The notes under the pieces: generated by a model
What the model saw: only the letters and a program-made list of their open reading frames with translations
The model's database searches: none
What the model was told of the DNA's origin: nothing
Part shown: piece after piece, positions 43,128 to 51,550 of the stretch
Layout of the letters: each line of letters opens with the position of its first letter
Numbering within the stretch: the stretch's first letter is position 1
Assembly (NCBI RefSeq): GCF_900142605.1
Contig: NZ_FRBL01000007.1
Span: 1 to 64,000 of the forward strand
DNA: 64,000 nt
Source: Chitinophaga jiangningensis
GTDB taxonomy: Bacteria > Bacteroidota > Bacteroidia > Chitinophagales > Chitinophagaceae
Direction of reading: 5' to 3'
Translations under genes and position numbers: made by a program

Positions 43128-43580
43128 TTATGCTTCTGAGCCTTCGCCTTCTGCAGACGGAGCAGCAGGAGTGTCTTCTACTTTTCTAACGATAGGAGCA
43201 GCAATTTTTGCTTTTCTGTGGCTATCGCGGCGAGCAGAAACTTTTTGTTCGTGTTCAGCTTGCCATTGTGCGAACTTTTGGTAAGCAGTAGGCTCGTCGA
43301 ACAGACCCAAGGTCACACCTCTTAAGAGATGCTTCAAATACAATACACCTTTGAAGGAGAGGATTCTTCTTACAGTATCAGTAGGCTGAGCACCTTTCTG
43401 TAACCAACGCAATGCTTTTTCAGTATCGATGTTGATTGAAGCAGGTACAGTCAGTGGATTGTAAGTACCGATTTTCTGGATGAATTTACCATCTCTTGGA
43501 GCGCGAGCGTCAGCTACTACGATAAAGTAGAAAGGTCTTTTCTTCGCGCCATGTCTTTGCAGTCTGATTTTTACTGGCAT
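43128..43580 (-). CDS. rpsP: 30S ribosomal protein S16
   Basis: At 150 residues it is longer than E. coli S16 (82). The core (about 1-85: KIRLQRHGAKKRPFYFIVV, GTYNPL) is canonical. A charged C-terminal extension follows (ARRDSHRKAKIAAPIVRK, then a Pro/Ala/Glu/Ser tail), a form I believe is common in this phylum. A strong promoter lies upstream. Confidence 0.95.
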   Translation of the reverse strand: MPVKIRLQRHGAKKRPFYFIVVADARAPRDGKFIQKIGTYNPLTVPASINIDTEKALRWLQKGAQPTDTVRRILSFKGVLYLKHLLRGVTLGLFDEPTAYQKFAQWQAEHEQKVSARRDSHRKAKIAAPIVRKVEDTPAAPSAEGEGSEA

Positions 43581-43633
43581 AAATAAGTCAAGTTATTTTT
43601 TGCGAGTTAGGAAATATTGTTTAATTAGGGATG

Positions 43634-43665
43634 CAAATGTAACCTCAACAATTGACATTTACAAA
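43634..43665 (-). promoter_or_regulatory. promoter of rpsP
   Basis: The minus strand has TTTG, a 20-nt spacer and TACATTTG, about 54 nt before the ATG. It can drive the whole rpsP-rimM-trmD run. Confidence 0.75.
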
Positions 43666-43684
43666 AATATTTTTCGCCAAATAA

Positions 43685-45013
43685 TTAGCGTTTCATCATT
43701 CCTTTAAGTCCTTTGCCACCAGCGCCGAACTTATTCATCATTTTCATCATCTGGCGCATTTGCTCGAACTGTTTCATGAATTGATTTACGTCCTGGATAT
43801 TTTTTCCGCTACCGGCGGCGATACGCTTACGTCTGCTACCGTCGATCACGTCAGGATTACCTCTTTCTTCGGGGGTCATGGAGTTGATCATGGCCTCGAT
43901 GCCTTTGAAAGCGTCGTCGCTGATATCGATATCCTTGATAGCCTTACCTACCCCAGGGATCATGCCCATGAGGTCTTTCAGGTTACCCATTTTTTTGATT
44001 TGCTGGAGTTGTTCGCGGAAATCGTCGAAATCGAACTGATTCTGGCGGATTTTCTTCTCCAGTTTTTTTGCCTGTTCTTCGTCGAACTGGGCTTGCGCGC
44101 GCTCTACGAGGGTGGTGATATCACCCATGCCGAGGATACGCTGAGCCATACGTTCAGGGTAGAAAACATCGAGGGTATCGAGTTTTTCGCCCATGCTAAC
44201 GAATTTGATCGGCTTTTCAACGGTGTATTTGATGGTCAGTGCCGCACCACCACGGGTATCGCCGTCGAGTTTGGTCAGTACCACGCCGCTGAAGTCGAGG
44301 CGATCGTTAAAGGCTTTGGCTGTATTCACCGCGTCCTGACCGGTCATGGAGTCGACCACGAACAGGATTTCATGTGGTTTTACGGCTGCTTTTACGTTGG
44401 CCACTTCGGTCATCATAGCTTCGTCTACAGCCAGGCGGCCGGCAGTATCGATGATGATGACGTTATTTCCATTGGATTTAGCGTGTTTGAGGGCGTTTTC
44501 AGCGATTTGAACTGCGTTTTTATTGTCAGGTTCGCTGTAAACTTCTACTCCGATCTGCTCACCCAGTACTTTCAGCTGATCGATCGCCGCGGGGCGGTAG
44601 ATATCGGCAGCAACCAGTAAAGGTTTCTTATTCTTTTTGGTTTTGAGATAGTTCGCCAGTTTACCGGAAAAGGTAGTTTTACCCGAACCCTGTAAACCTG
44701 CGATCAGAACGATAGTAGGATTATTTTTAATATCGAATTCAGCTTCGGTGCCGCCCATCAGTTCGGCCAGTTCGTCTTTCACGATCTTTACCATCAGCTG
44801 GCCTGGGGAGATGGAGGTCAGTACCTTTTCGCCCTGTGCTTTATCTTTTACTTTATCGGTAAATTCCTTGGCAATTTTGTAGTTCACATCCGCGTCCACC
44901 AATGCACGGCGGATTTCCTTAACGGTGGATGCCACGTTAATCTCGGAGATACGTCCTTCGCCTTTAAGTTGTTTAAACGCGGAGTCGAGCCGCTCTGATA
45001 GTGATTCAAACAT
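43685..45013 (-). CDS. ffh: signal recognition particle protein Ffh
   Basis: The 442-residue SRP GTPase binds signal sequences of nascent membrane proteins. It has an N domain (FESLSERLDSAFKQLKG) and a G domain with GLQGSGKTTFSGKLA, ADIYRPAAIDQL, DTAGRLAVDE and TKLDGDTRGGA. The M domain is methionine-rich (QMRQMMKMMNKFGAGGKG) and contains the SRP RNA-binding GSRRKRIAAGSG. A candidate promoter is just upstream. Confidence 0.96.
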   Translation of the reverse strand: MFESLSERLDSAFKQLKGEGRISEINVASTVKEIRRALVDADVNYKIAKEFTDKVKDKAQGEKVLTSISPGQLMVKIVKDELAELMGGTEAEFDIKNNPTIVLIAGLQGSGKTTFSGKLANYLKTKKNKKPLLVAADIYRPAAIDQLKVLGEQIGVEVYSEPDNKNAVQIAENALKHAKSNGNNVIIIDTAGRLAVDEAMMTEVANVKAAVKPHEILFVVDSMTGQDAVNTAKAFNDRLDFSGVVLTKLDGDTRGGAALTIKYTVEKPIKFVSMGEKLDTLDVFYPERMAQRILGMGDITTLVERAQAQFDEEQAKKLEKKIRQNQFDFDDFREQLQQIKKMGNLKDLMGMIPGVGKAIKDIDISDDAFKGIEAMINSMTPEERGNPDVIDGSRRKRIAAGSGKNIQDVNQFMKQFEQMRQMMKMMNKFGAGGKGLKGMMKR

Positions 45014-45035
45014 TGTCGGTATTTTAAACGGATGG

Positions 45036-45043
45036 CAAATGTA
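45036..45043 (-). promoter_or_regulatory. -7 box of ffh
   Basis: TACATTTG on the minus strand lies 22 nt before the ffh ATG. The nearest TTTG is 25 nt further up, slightly beyond the usual spacing. Confidence 0.5.
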
Positions 45044-45094
45044 GTTTTTTTCCGTGAGTTTTTTCTCGCAAAGCGGGCTAAGGATGCTAAGCTC

Positions 45095-45165
45095 GCAAAG
45101 GATGGTGGTTTGTCTTTTTTCCTCGCCAAGCAGCCAAGCAGCAAAGACTTGTGTTTTATTGTTTA
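45095..45165. repeat. interspersed repeat, copy A
   Basis: This stretch aligns over most of its length with 58539-58620. Shared parts are GCAAAGGATG, TTTGTCTTTTTT, CTCGC, AGCAGC-AAGCAG and TGTTTT-TTGTTT, with two small indels. Both copies lie in gaps next to other structured sequence. A low-complexity reading frame crosses it but looks like chance. Confidence 0.55.
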
Positions 45166-45196
45166 TCGCAAACCAGGGAGGCCGTTGGATTTGCTT

Positions 45197-45282
45197 CCTG
45201 CGATCCTGCGGCCCGGGAGGGTCGCAGGTTAGAGGAGAGGCGAAGGCTTCCCCTCTAACCGGTGAAGCACTCCGTGTGAGTG
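45197..45282. other. cluster of hairpins in the ffh-rpoD gap
   Basis: Three consecutive structures fill part of the 355-nt gap: CCTGCGA/TCGCAGG (45197-45203, 45222-45228), GGTTAGAGG/CCTCTAACC (45227-45235, 45252-45260) and CACTC/GAGTG (45268-45272, 45278-45282). There is no recognisable RNA family motif. The remainder of the gap holds the interspersed repeat and the rpoD terminator. Confidence 0.45.
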
Positions 45283-45313
45283 GAGCCCCGGCGGCATTTA
45301 CATCTCCCGAAAC

Positions 45314-45346
45314 AAAAAAGGAAGCCTACCCAATGGGCAGGCTTCC
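45314..45346 (-). terminator. terminator after rpoD
   Basis: The arms GGAAGCCT and AGGCTTCC with inner CCC/GGG pairing form a stem followed on the minus strand by TTTTTTG. Confidence 0.8.
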
Positions 45347-45368
45347 CGGAAATATTATAGGTGGAGAA

Positions 45369-46238
45369 TCAGCTTCCGAGGTAATTGCGGAGCAACTTGC
45401 TACGGGAGGTGGTTCTCAGTTTGGTAATTGCTTTGTCCTTAATCTGGCGAACGCGCTCACGGGTCAGACCAAATTTCTCTCCGATATCTTCAAGGGACAT
45501 TGGATGTTCCACGGCGATACCGAAGTACAGCATGATGACATCTTTTTGCCTGTCGGTGAGGGTAGAAAGCGAACGTTCGATTTCGCGGCGGAGTGAATCG
45601 TGATGATCCAGCTCTTCATCGGCGCTAACGGCGTTCGGATTTTCCAGTACATCCAGGAGGGAGTTATCTTCTCCGTCGATGAATGGTGCATCCATGGAAA
45701 CGTGGCGGGCGGCAACTCCCAGTGTGGCTTCTACTTCATCCGTATTGATTTCGAGGATGGTGGCCAGCTCGTCGGGAGATGGTTCACGCTCAAACTCCTG
45801 TTCCAGCTGAGAATAAGCTTTACTGATTTTGTTGCTCAGGCCTACTTTGTTAAGCGGCAGACGCACGATTCTGGATTGTTCAGCCAAAGCCTGGAGGATG
45901 GATTGGCGAATCCACCACACCGCGTAGGAGATGAATTTAAAACCGCGCGTTTCATCAAAACGTTGAGCAGCTTTAATTAACCCCAGGTTGCCCTCGTTGA
46001 TGAGATCGCTGAGTGACAGGCCCTGATTCTGATACTGTTTGGCAACGGAAACCACGAAACGCAGGTTGGCTTTGGTAAGCTTCTCCAACGCTCTCTGATC
46101 GCCCTGCTTGATGCGGATGGCGAGATTTACCTCTTCCTCCGGCGTAATTAAATCCACTTTCCCAATCTCCTGCAGATACTTTTCCAGGGATTGTGACTCC
46201 CTGTTGGTAATGGATTTAGTGATTTTGAGTTGGCGCAT
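45369..46238 (-). CDS. rpoD: primary RNA polymerase sigma factor RpoD/SigA
   Basis: About 289 residues from the ATG at 46238 (MRQLKITKSITNRESQSLEK); an ATG two codons earlier is also in frame. Region 1.1 and the E. coli-type insert are absent, as usual in Bacteroidota. Region 2 (ANLRFVVSVAKQYQNQGL, GFKFISYAVWWIRQSI), region 3 and region 4.2 (SLEDIGEKFGLTRERVRQIK) are complete. It directs the TTTG/TAnnTTTG promoters seen throughout this window. A full-consensus promoter lies upstream. Confidence 0.96.
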   Translation of the reverse strand: MRQLKITKSITNRESQSLEKYLQEIGKVDLITPEEEVNLAIRIKQGDQRALEKLTKANLRFVVSVAKQYQNQGLSLSDLINEGNLGLIKAAQRFDETRGFKFISYAVWWIRQSILQALAEQSRIVRLPLNKVGLSNKISKAYSQLEQEFEREPSPDELATILEINTDEVEATLGVAARHVSMDAPFIDGEDNSLLDVLENPNAVSADEELDHHDSLRREIERSLSTLTDRQKDVIMLYFGIAVEHPMSLEDIGEKFGLTRERVRQIKDKAITKLRTTSRSKLLRNYLGS

Positions 46239-46297
46239 TGACATAGAGTCGGAACAGTTACAGGTTAATAAAAAGTTAAGATTTGATGAATGCCTGA

Positions 46298-46328
46298 CAA
46301 AAATAAGTTTTTTTAGATACCGCCCAAA
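46298..46328 (-). promoter_or_regulatory. promoter of rpoD
   Basis: The minus strand has TTTG, a 19-nt spacer and TATTTTTG, a full match. The transcript would have a leader of about 50 nt. Confidence 0.8.
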
Positions 46329-46534
46329 AAAAATCTGTCAATTTTAAATCATTTCCAAACAAAATCGATTGATGGTTAAGTGCTTGCAAAATCAGAAAAA
46401 ATTTCGCATGGGCACTATGCGGCTAATTTACATCCATATGTCAAAATTTAACATTATTATAATTAATAATAAGTAGAAATTATTTAAAGTGAATAAAGTT
46501 TTCTGCCAATAGTTAAAAAAAAACCGTAAATTAT
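46329..46534. other. AT-rich divergent spacer
   Basis: This A/T-rich spacer separates the divergent promoters of rpoD and the START-like gene. I see no gene, hairpin or clear operator in it. Confidence 0.5.
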
Positions 46535-46564
46535 TTTGACAGAATAAATAATTTTCTATAATTG
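46535..46564 (+). promoter_or_regulatory. promoter of the START-like gene
   Basis: TTTG, an 18-nt spacer and TATAATTG (one mismatch to TAnnTTTG) lie about 37 nt before the ATG. Confidence 0.65.
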
Positions 46565-46601
46565 CAAACTGATGATATTGATTTACTAATTAATTGAAGA
46601 G

Positions 46602-46982
46602 ATGTCTAAGAAAGTGCTATATGAGCTGGAATTCCCGGTAAGATGCTCACCCGGTATATTATACGAATTTCTTTCTACGCCGGCCGGCTTACAGGAATGG
46701 TTCGCTGATAAAGTTGATTTCCGAGATAATGTATTCTCTTTCTCCTGGAATGGTACAGAAGAAGAAGCTGAAGTGCTGGAACAGGAAGAAGACGAGTTTA
46801 TCCGATTGCATTGGACACACGCCCCGAAAGATGAATACTTCGAATTCAGGATACAGATCTCAGAAGTTACCAACGAAACTATCCTTGTCGTAAAAGATTT
46901 CGCCGAAAAGAAAGAAATTAAAGATCAGAGTCAGCTGTGGGAATACCAGGTAAAGGATTTATTCCACAGGATCGGAAACTAA
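46602..46982 (+). CDS. START-like domain protein
   Basis: This 126-residue single-domain protein has the helix-grip pattern of START/AHSA1-like proteins (VRCSPGILYEFLSTPAGLQE, WFADKV, RLHWTHAPKDEYFEFRI) and an acidic middle part. The START-like family is common in Bacteroidota, but its ligand is unknown. Its end overlaps the converging unknown gene by 4 nt. Confidence 0.82.
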   Translation: MSKKVLYELEFPVRCSPGILYEFLSTPAGLQEWFADKVDFRDNVFSFSWNGTEEEAEVLEQEEDEFIRLHWTHAPKDEYFEFRIQISEVTNETILVVKDFAEKKEIKDQSQLWEYQVKDLFHRIGN

Positions 46983-47593
46983 CCCGCTTTGCTGTTAAGT
47001 AATACAAGCAGGGTTGCATAAGCCGCCACTACTTCGTTTTTTACTTCACCCCATTGCGACAGCGTAAACGGCTTCGCTATTTTAAGGAAATCATAACGAT
47101 CCGTAACTACACTCCAGTCTGCTAAACTGATACTTCCTATGGGCTTGTAATTGCCTCCTTCAAAATCATGTTCCCAGGGATCATCCCCCAGGTAAACCTG
47201 AAAACCATTACCGGCCAATGCTTCATGGCTGCCAACCAGCGCATCCCTGAACGCTGCTTTTACACTCCCTCCCAGGTGAAGGGTACAGATAAAATAATGC
47301 CCCCACCAGAACATAGTGCGAAATGCAAATGCCTCCTTACCACTAAAATAACGGGGGAAATCCAGCATTACCCATGGTAACTGACGGTACTGCTCCCCTC
47401 TTGATATCTTCGCCGAAGGCTTCAGCCACTCCTCCCGGAACGGAAAACGGACATGACTATCGGCCGCCTCCAGTCCACGATGTACCTCTCCCAGTAGTCC
47501 CACCACCTTCTCCATTACCCTGTTTTTTAATAATATTATATCCGGGCTACCTGCAATAGCTGCTTCCGCTGCTGTTAATTCAAAATTTTCCAT
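46979..47593 (-). CDS. conserved hypothetical protein
   Basis: I do not recognise a family. The 204-residue protein has no signal peptide or membrane helix and is rich in aromatic residues (PWVMLDFPRYF, FRTMFWWGHYF, DDPWEHDFEGGNY). It looks like a compact enzyme or binding fold. It converges on the START-like gene with a 4-nt overlap and is divergent from the LptF/G-type gene. Confidence 0.65.
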   Translation of the reverse strand: MENFELTAAEAAIAGSPDIILLKNRVMEKVVGLLGEVHRGLEAADSHVRFPFREEWLKPSAKISRGEQYRQLPWVMLDFPRYFSGKEAFAFRTMFWWGHYFICTLHLGGSVKAAFRDALVGSHEALAGNGFQVYLGDDPWEHDFEGGNYKPIGSISLADWSVVTDRYDFLKIAKPFTLSQWGEVKNEVVAAYATLLVLLNSKAG

Positions 47594-47674
47594 ATAATTT
47601 AACGGTAATTTCAGCGACAGTTGGTGCCACTTTGTGAATTCGTACTAACTTTACGGTTTAATATAGCATTATCA

Positions 47675-49114
47675 GTGAAAAAACTCGACAAACTCATTAT
47701 AAAAACATTTCTGGGTCCATTCATTGCCACTTTTTTCGTGACCTTGTTTGTACTGATCATGCAATTTCTCTGGAAGTACATCGACGACCTGGTAGGTAAA
47801 GGCCTGGACACCACCGTTATCATTCAGCTGATCGCCTATACCAGTGCCACACTGGTAACCCTCGCACTTCCCCTGGCCGTACTGCTCTCTTCCATCATGA
47901 CCTTCGGGAACCTGGGTGAAAGCTTTGAGCTCGTAGCCATTAAATCCTCCGGTATATCCCTTTTGCGCTTCATGCGCCCCCTCCTGTTTATTGCCATTAT
48001 CATTTCAGTGCTGGCCTTCCTGTTTGCCAACTACGTTATTCCGGTGGCCAATCTGCAGGCCAAATCCCTCCTCTGGGATATCACCAATGCCAAACCCGCC
48101 TTCAATATCAAAGCAGGCGTTTTCTATAAAGATATTCCCGGCTACACCATCAAAGTAGCCCAGAAAGATAAAGACAACCAGACCATCCACCAGGTAATGA
48201 TCTTTGATCATGCCTCCGGTGGTGGCGGCGATAAGGTGATCCTGGCTGAAAAAGGCCAGATGGTGCTCACCGCCAACAAGCGCTATCTGTACTTCATCCT
48301 CGAAAACGGATGGAGATATGAAGAGAGAGGTAACCGCGGTTTCAGCGTTCCGCAGGATATGATCCGCCTCGGCTTCAAGAAATACAGTAAGGCTTTTGAC
48401 TTGAGCGCCTTTGCCTTCAACCGCCTGAACATGGACCTGTTTGCCTCCAACCAGCAGATGCTGAACATCCGGCAGCTCGACTATGCCATCGACTCCCTGA
48501 AGAAAGTAGAATCCGGCTATGGTAAAACAGTGCATGCGTATGTAAGCAGCCGGTATACGTTTTCCAAATGGAAAGACAGCGCGTGGCTGGCCCAGGCTCC
48601 ACCATTAAAAGTTAAGAATTACGAGGAGGTAATTCCTGAGGACCAGCGCAGGAATATCCTGGAAAGAGCAGAGCAAACGGGCCGTGAAGCACTTTCATCT
48701 CTCGAAACACCCGCAAAGGATTATGAAAGCAAACACGGCGCTGTACTGATGCACAAAGTGGAATGGCAGCGTAAGTTCACACTGGCGGCAGCCTGTATTG
48801 TGATGTTCCTGATTGGGGCACCACTGGGCTCCATTATCCGTAAGGGCGGCCTTGGTACACCACTGGTATTTGCAGTGATCTTTTTCGTAATATTTAACGT
48901 GTTTTTCATGGTTGGGGAGAAGATGGCCAGAAGTGGCGTAATGGAAACCTGGTCAGGTATGTGGCTCTCAAACATGGTACTGTTGCCTATCGCGGCTTTT
49001 TTAATATATAAAGCCATGAATGATTCCCAGCTTTTCAATAAAGAATTCTATTTTCGTATATATCAAAAGATAAAGAAGTTCTTACAAAGATTTAAGAAGC
49101 AACCTACAACTTAA
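47675..49114 (+). CDS. LptF/LptG family lipopolysaccharide export permease
   Basis: About 479 residues from the GTG at 47675 (VKKLDKLIIKTFLGPFIATF). An upstream TTG at 47621 would include a candidate -7 box (TAACTTTA), so the GTG is preferred. Six membrane helices flank a periplasmic jellyroll-like domain, as in LptF/G, which with LptB extract LPS from the inner membrane. LptF and LptG cannot be told apart here. It is 11 nt before the PAP2 gene and probably in one operon with it. Confidence 0.88.
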   Translation: MKKLDKLIIKTFLGPFIATFFVTLFVLIMQFLWKYIDDLVGKGLDTTVIIQLIAYTSATLVTLALPLAVLLSSIMTFGNLGESFELVAIKSSGISLLRFMRPLLFIAIIISVLAFLFANYVIPVANLQAKSLLWDITNAKPAFNIKAGVFYKDIPGYTIKVAQKDKDNQTIHQVMIFDHASGGGGDKVILAEKGQMVLTANKRYLYFILENGWRYEERGNRGFSVPQDMIRLGFKKYSKAFDLSAFAFNRLNMDLFASNQQMLNIRQLDYAIDSLKKVESGYGKTVHAYVSSRYTFSKWKDSAWLAQAPPLKVKNYEEVIPEDQRRNILERAEQTGREALSSLETPAKDYESKHGAVLMHKVEWQRKFTLAAACIVMFLIGAPLGSIIRKGGLGTPLVFAVIFFVIFNVFFMVGEKMARSGVMETWSGMWLSNMVLLPIAAFLIYKAMNDSQLFNKEFYFRIYQKIKKFLQRFKKQPTT

Positions 49115-49125
49115 AACCTACAAAC

Positions 49126-49800
49126 GTGAAAACGCTGTTTACACTGTTCAGAAAGAATGCCTACTTCTTTCTGCCGTTCTTCCTATGGCTGGTCATAGGG
49201 GGAATAACAATAATCAGCTTCAGCCAACGGGAGATCTTTCTTGGAATCAACGGAGTGCATTCCGAATGGGCTGACATGCTGATTTCTATTCTAACCTACC
49301 TGGGAGATGGCATTATGTTCAGCCTTTTGCTGTTGATGATGCTGATCATGCAACGATTCAGGCTTTTCTTTATGGGCCTGGTATCCTTTCTGCTGGCCGT
49401 GCTGATTGTGCAGGTAGCCAAACATTATTTCAATGCACCCCGCCCTGTCAGCTATTTTGGTGATGAGGCCTGTGTATTGGTGCACACGGTGAAATGGGTG
49501 ACTGTGCACGGAAGCAACAGTTTTCCTTCCGGTCATTCAGCCGGAGCCTTTTGCATGTTTTGTTTCCTGTCCCTTATTTCGCCGGAAAAGCGCTGGGGAT
49601 TTGGATTTGCAGTACTGGCATTTATAGCGGGTTACACAAGAATCTACCTCGCACAGCACTTTTTTGCGGATGTTTACGTTGGTAGTATAGTGGGTACCCT
49701 TAGTGCAGTTGCGGTGTTCGCTATATTCAAATTCCGAAACACCACGTCAGCACCGGAACTTTGTCCGGAAGCTGTGCTAAACGCCAATGCACCAGCATAG
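49126..49800 (+). CDS. PAP2-family membrane phosphatase
   Basis: The 224-residue membrane protein starts at GTG. The acid phosphatase motifs are complete: K-x6-RP (KHYFNAPRP), PSGH (SFPSGHSAGA) and R-x5-H-x3-D (RIYLAQHFFAD). The likely substrates are lipid phosphates such as undecaprenyl pyrophosphate or lipid A. It lies between the LPS permease and an ArnT-like transferase, which favours an envelope-lipid role. Confidence 0.9.
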   Translation: MKTLFTLFRKNAYFFLPFFLWLVIGGITIISFSQREIFLGINGVHSEWADMLISILTYLGDGIMFSLLLLMMLIMQRFRLFFMGLVSFLLAVLIVQVAKHYFNAPRPVSYFGDEACVLVHTVKWVTVHGSNSFPSGHSAGAFCMFCFLSLISPEKRWGFGFAVLAFIAGYTRIYLAQHFFADVYVGSIVGTLSAVAVFAIFKFRNTTSAPELCPEAVLNANAPA

Positions 49801-49819
49801 AAAAACATAGACTATTATA

Positions 49820-51448
49820 ATGAGATACCTGTTGATTGCCCTGTTTGCGGCGCTGCTCTTTATTCCGTTCCTCGGAGAGGCACATCTCTTCGACTGGGAC
49901 GAGATAAATTTTGCCGAAGCCGCGAGGGAGATGATTGTAACGCACAATTTCAGCCAAGTTCAAATTGATTTCCGCCCGTTCTGGGAAAAGCCGCCTTTAT
50001 TCATCTGGATGCAGGCCGGCAGTATGATGCTCTTTGGCGTCAACGATTTCGCAGCCAGGCTCCCCAATGCCATCATCGGTATTGTGACCCTGCTGTCGAT
50101 TTATGCCATCGGCAAAAAGCACGGGGATGCAAAACTGGGCCTCTGGTGGGTACTGGTATATGCCGGCTCCTGGCTCCCTCACTTTTATTTTAAGTCGGGC
50201 ATTATTGACCCTACTTTCAATCTCTTCATTTTCCTCGCTATTTACTTCGCTTACCGTATCGCCTATACGCAGAAAACCTTTGCGACCGCTGCGCTCAGTG
50301 GCCTGTTCCTGGGGCTGGCTGTGCTTACCAAAGGGCCTGTAGCCATACTGGTGGCCATCCTGGTACTTATTGTGTACTGGATTGCCAATAAAGGGCGTAT
50401 AGCCATTAAGTTTAGTCATATCGGGATTATCGCCTTGCTCGCCTGCTTTACCACCCTGCTGTGGTTTGGCTATGAAATCCTTATGCATGGCTGGTGGTTT
50501 GTAAATGAGTTTGTGAGATATCAGATCCGCCTGCTCACCACCGAAGATGCCGGTCATGGCGGGCCATTCTTCTATCACTGGATTGTGTTGCTGGTGGGCT
50601 GTTTCCCGGCAAGTGTTTTCCTCTTCAATTACCAGCAGCGCAGCCGCAAGAAATCGATCTACACGGCCACCTCTGTGTCCTTTGAGCTGAAAGACTTCAC
50701 CAAGTGGATGTGGGTGCTGTTCTGGGTAGTATTGATTCTCTTCTCAGTAGTAAAAACAAAGATTGTGCATTACTCTTCCCTCTGCTATTTCCCGCTGACT
50801 TTCCTGGCGGCCGTGCAGGTATACCGCCTGGCAGAAGGCAAGAGCACGTTGCGCTGGTGGAACCTCACACTGCTGCTGTTCATCGGTGTGGTGCTGGGGA
50901 TAGCGATTGGCGCATTACCGCTGGTAGGCGTATACAAGGATCAGCTCATACCTTATATACACGATCAGTTTGCGGTAGCTAATCTGCAGGCCGATGTACC
51001 CTGGTCAGTTGCCGAAGCGGGTTATGGCCTGGGCTACGCCTTACTGGTAATTATCAGTGGTGTTTTGCTGGCAAAGAAGAAAATGCAGTCCGGGTTAATC
51101 ATGCTGTTTTTGAGTACTATCCTCGCTATACAGGTAACGGTGGTGCATTTTGTGCCGAAGGTAGAGGCTTATTCGCAGCGTGCAGCCATTGAATTTTTTG
51201 AATCATTTCAGGGCAGGGATGTATATGTAAAAGCCCTGAGCTACCATAGTTATGCGCAACATTACTATTCCCGTGAAATGCCGCATAGCAATAAGAATTA
51301 CTACAACACCGAGTGGTTACTGAACGGGCAGATTGATAAGCCTGCTTACTTCATCTGCCGGATTACAGATTCGGAACCCTACCGGCAGCATCCTAACCTG
51401 GAGGTGATCGGAGAAAAGAATGGGTTTGTGTTTTTCAAACGTAAATAA
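49820..51448 (+). CDS. ArnT/GT39-like glycosyltransferase
   Basis: The 542-residue protein has about 11 membrane helices. The first loop carries the catalytic D27-E28 in LFDWDEINFAEAAREM, the pattern of ArnT and protein mannosyltransferases (GT39/83). ArnT-type enzymes move a sugar from undecaprenyl phosphate to lipid A. It starts 19 nt after the PAP2 gene. The exact sugar and acceptor are unknown. Confidence 0.85.
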   Translation: MRYLLIALFAALLFIPFLGEAHLFDWDEINFAEAAREMIVTHNFSQVQIDFRPFWEKPPLFIWMQAGSMMLFGVNDFAARLPNAIIGIVTLLSIYAIGKKHGDAKLGLWWVLVYAGSWLPHFYFKSGIIDPTFNLFIFLAIYFAYRIAYTQKTFATAALSGLFLGLAVLTKGPVAILVAILVLIVYWIANKGRIAIKFSHIGIIALLACFTTLLWFGYEILMHGWWFVNEFVRYQIRLLTTEDAGHGGPFFYHWIVLLVGCFPASVFLFNYQQRSRKKSIYTATSVSFELKDFTKWMWVLFWVVLILFSVVKTKIVHYSSLCYFPLTFLAAVQVYRLAEGKSTLRWWNLTLLLFIGVVLGIAIGALPLVGVYKDQLIPYIHDQFAVANLQADVPWSVAEAGYGLGYALLVIISGVLLAKKKMQSGLIMLFLSTILAIQVTVVHFVPKVEAYSQRAAIEFFESFQGRDVYVKALSYHSYAQHYYSREMPHSNKNYYNTEWLLNGQIDKPAYFICRITDSEPYRQHPNLEVIGEKNGFVFFKRK

Positions 51449-51450
51449 GC

Positions 51451-51529
51451 AACGGATCTTTTTGTCGACATAGCTGACAAAAAAATCCGTTATAACACGG
51501 CCGCCTGAGGCGGCCGTGTTATAACGGAT
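51451..51529. terminator. double hairpin between converging genes
   Basis: Hairpin II (51485-51505 with 51509-51529) has perfect 21-bp arms and a TGA loop. On the minus strand it is followed by a T7 run, an excellent terminator for the superoxide dismutase gene. Hairpin I (51459-51466 with 51476-51483, extendable to AACGGAT at 51451 with ATCCGTT at 51485) uses part of the same sequence, so I and II exclude each other. Confidence 0.85.
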
Positions 51530-51550
51530 AATCATTCAATTTCACTGCTA

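Noticed and set aside
45181..45313. Possible SRP RNA (ffs) beside ffh
   Set aside because: I looked for the conserved GGAAGG-type helix 8 loop with its AGCAG partner on both strands. Only a chance CAGGAAGC is present and the long rod-like fold is missing.
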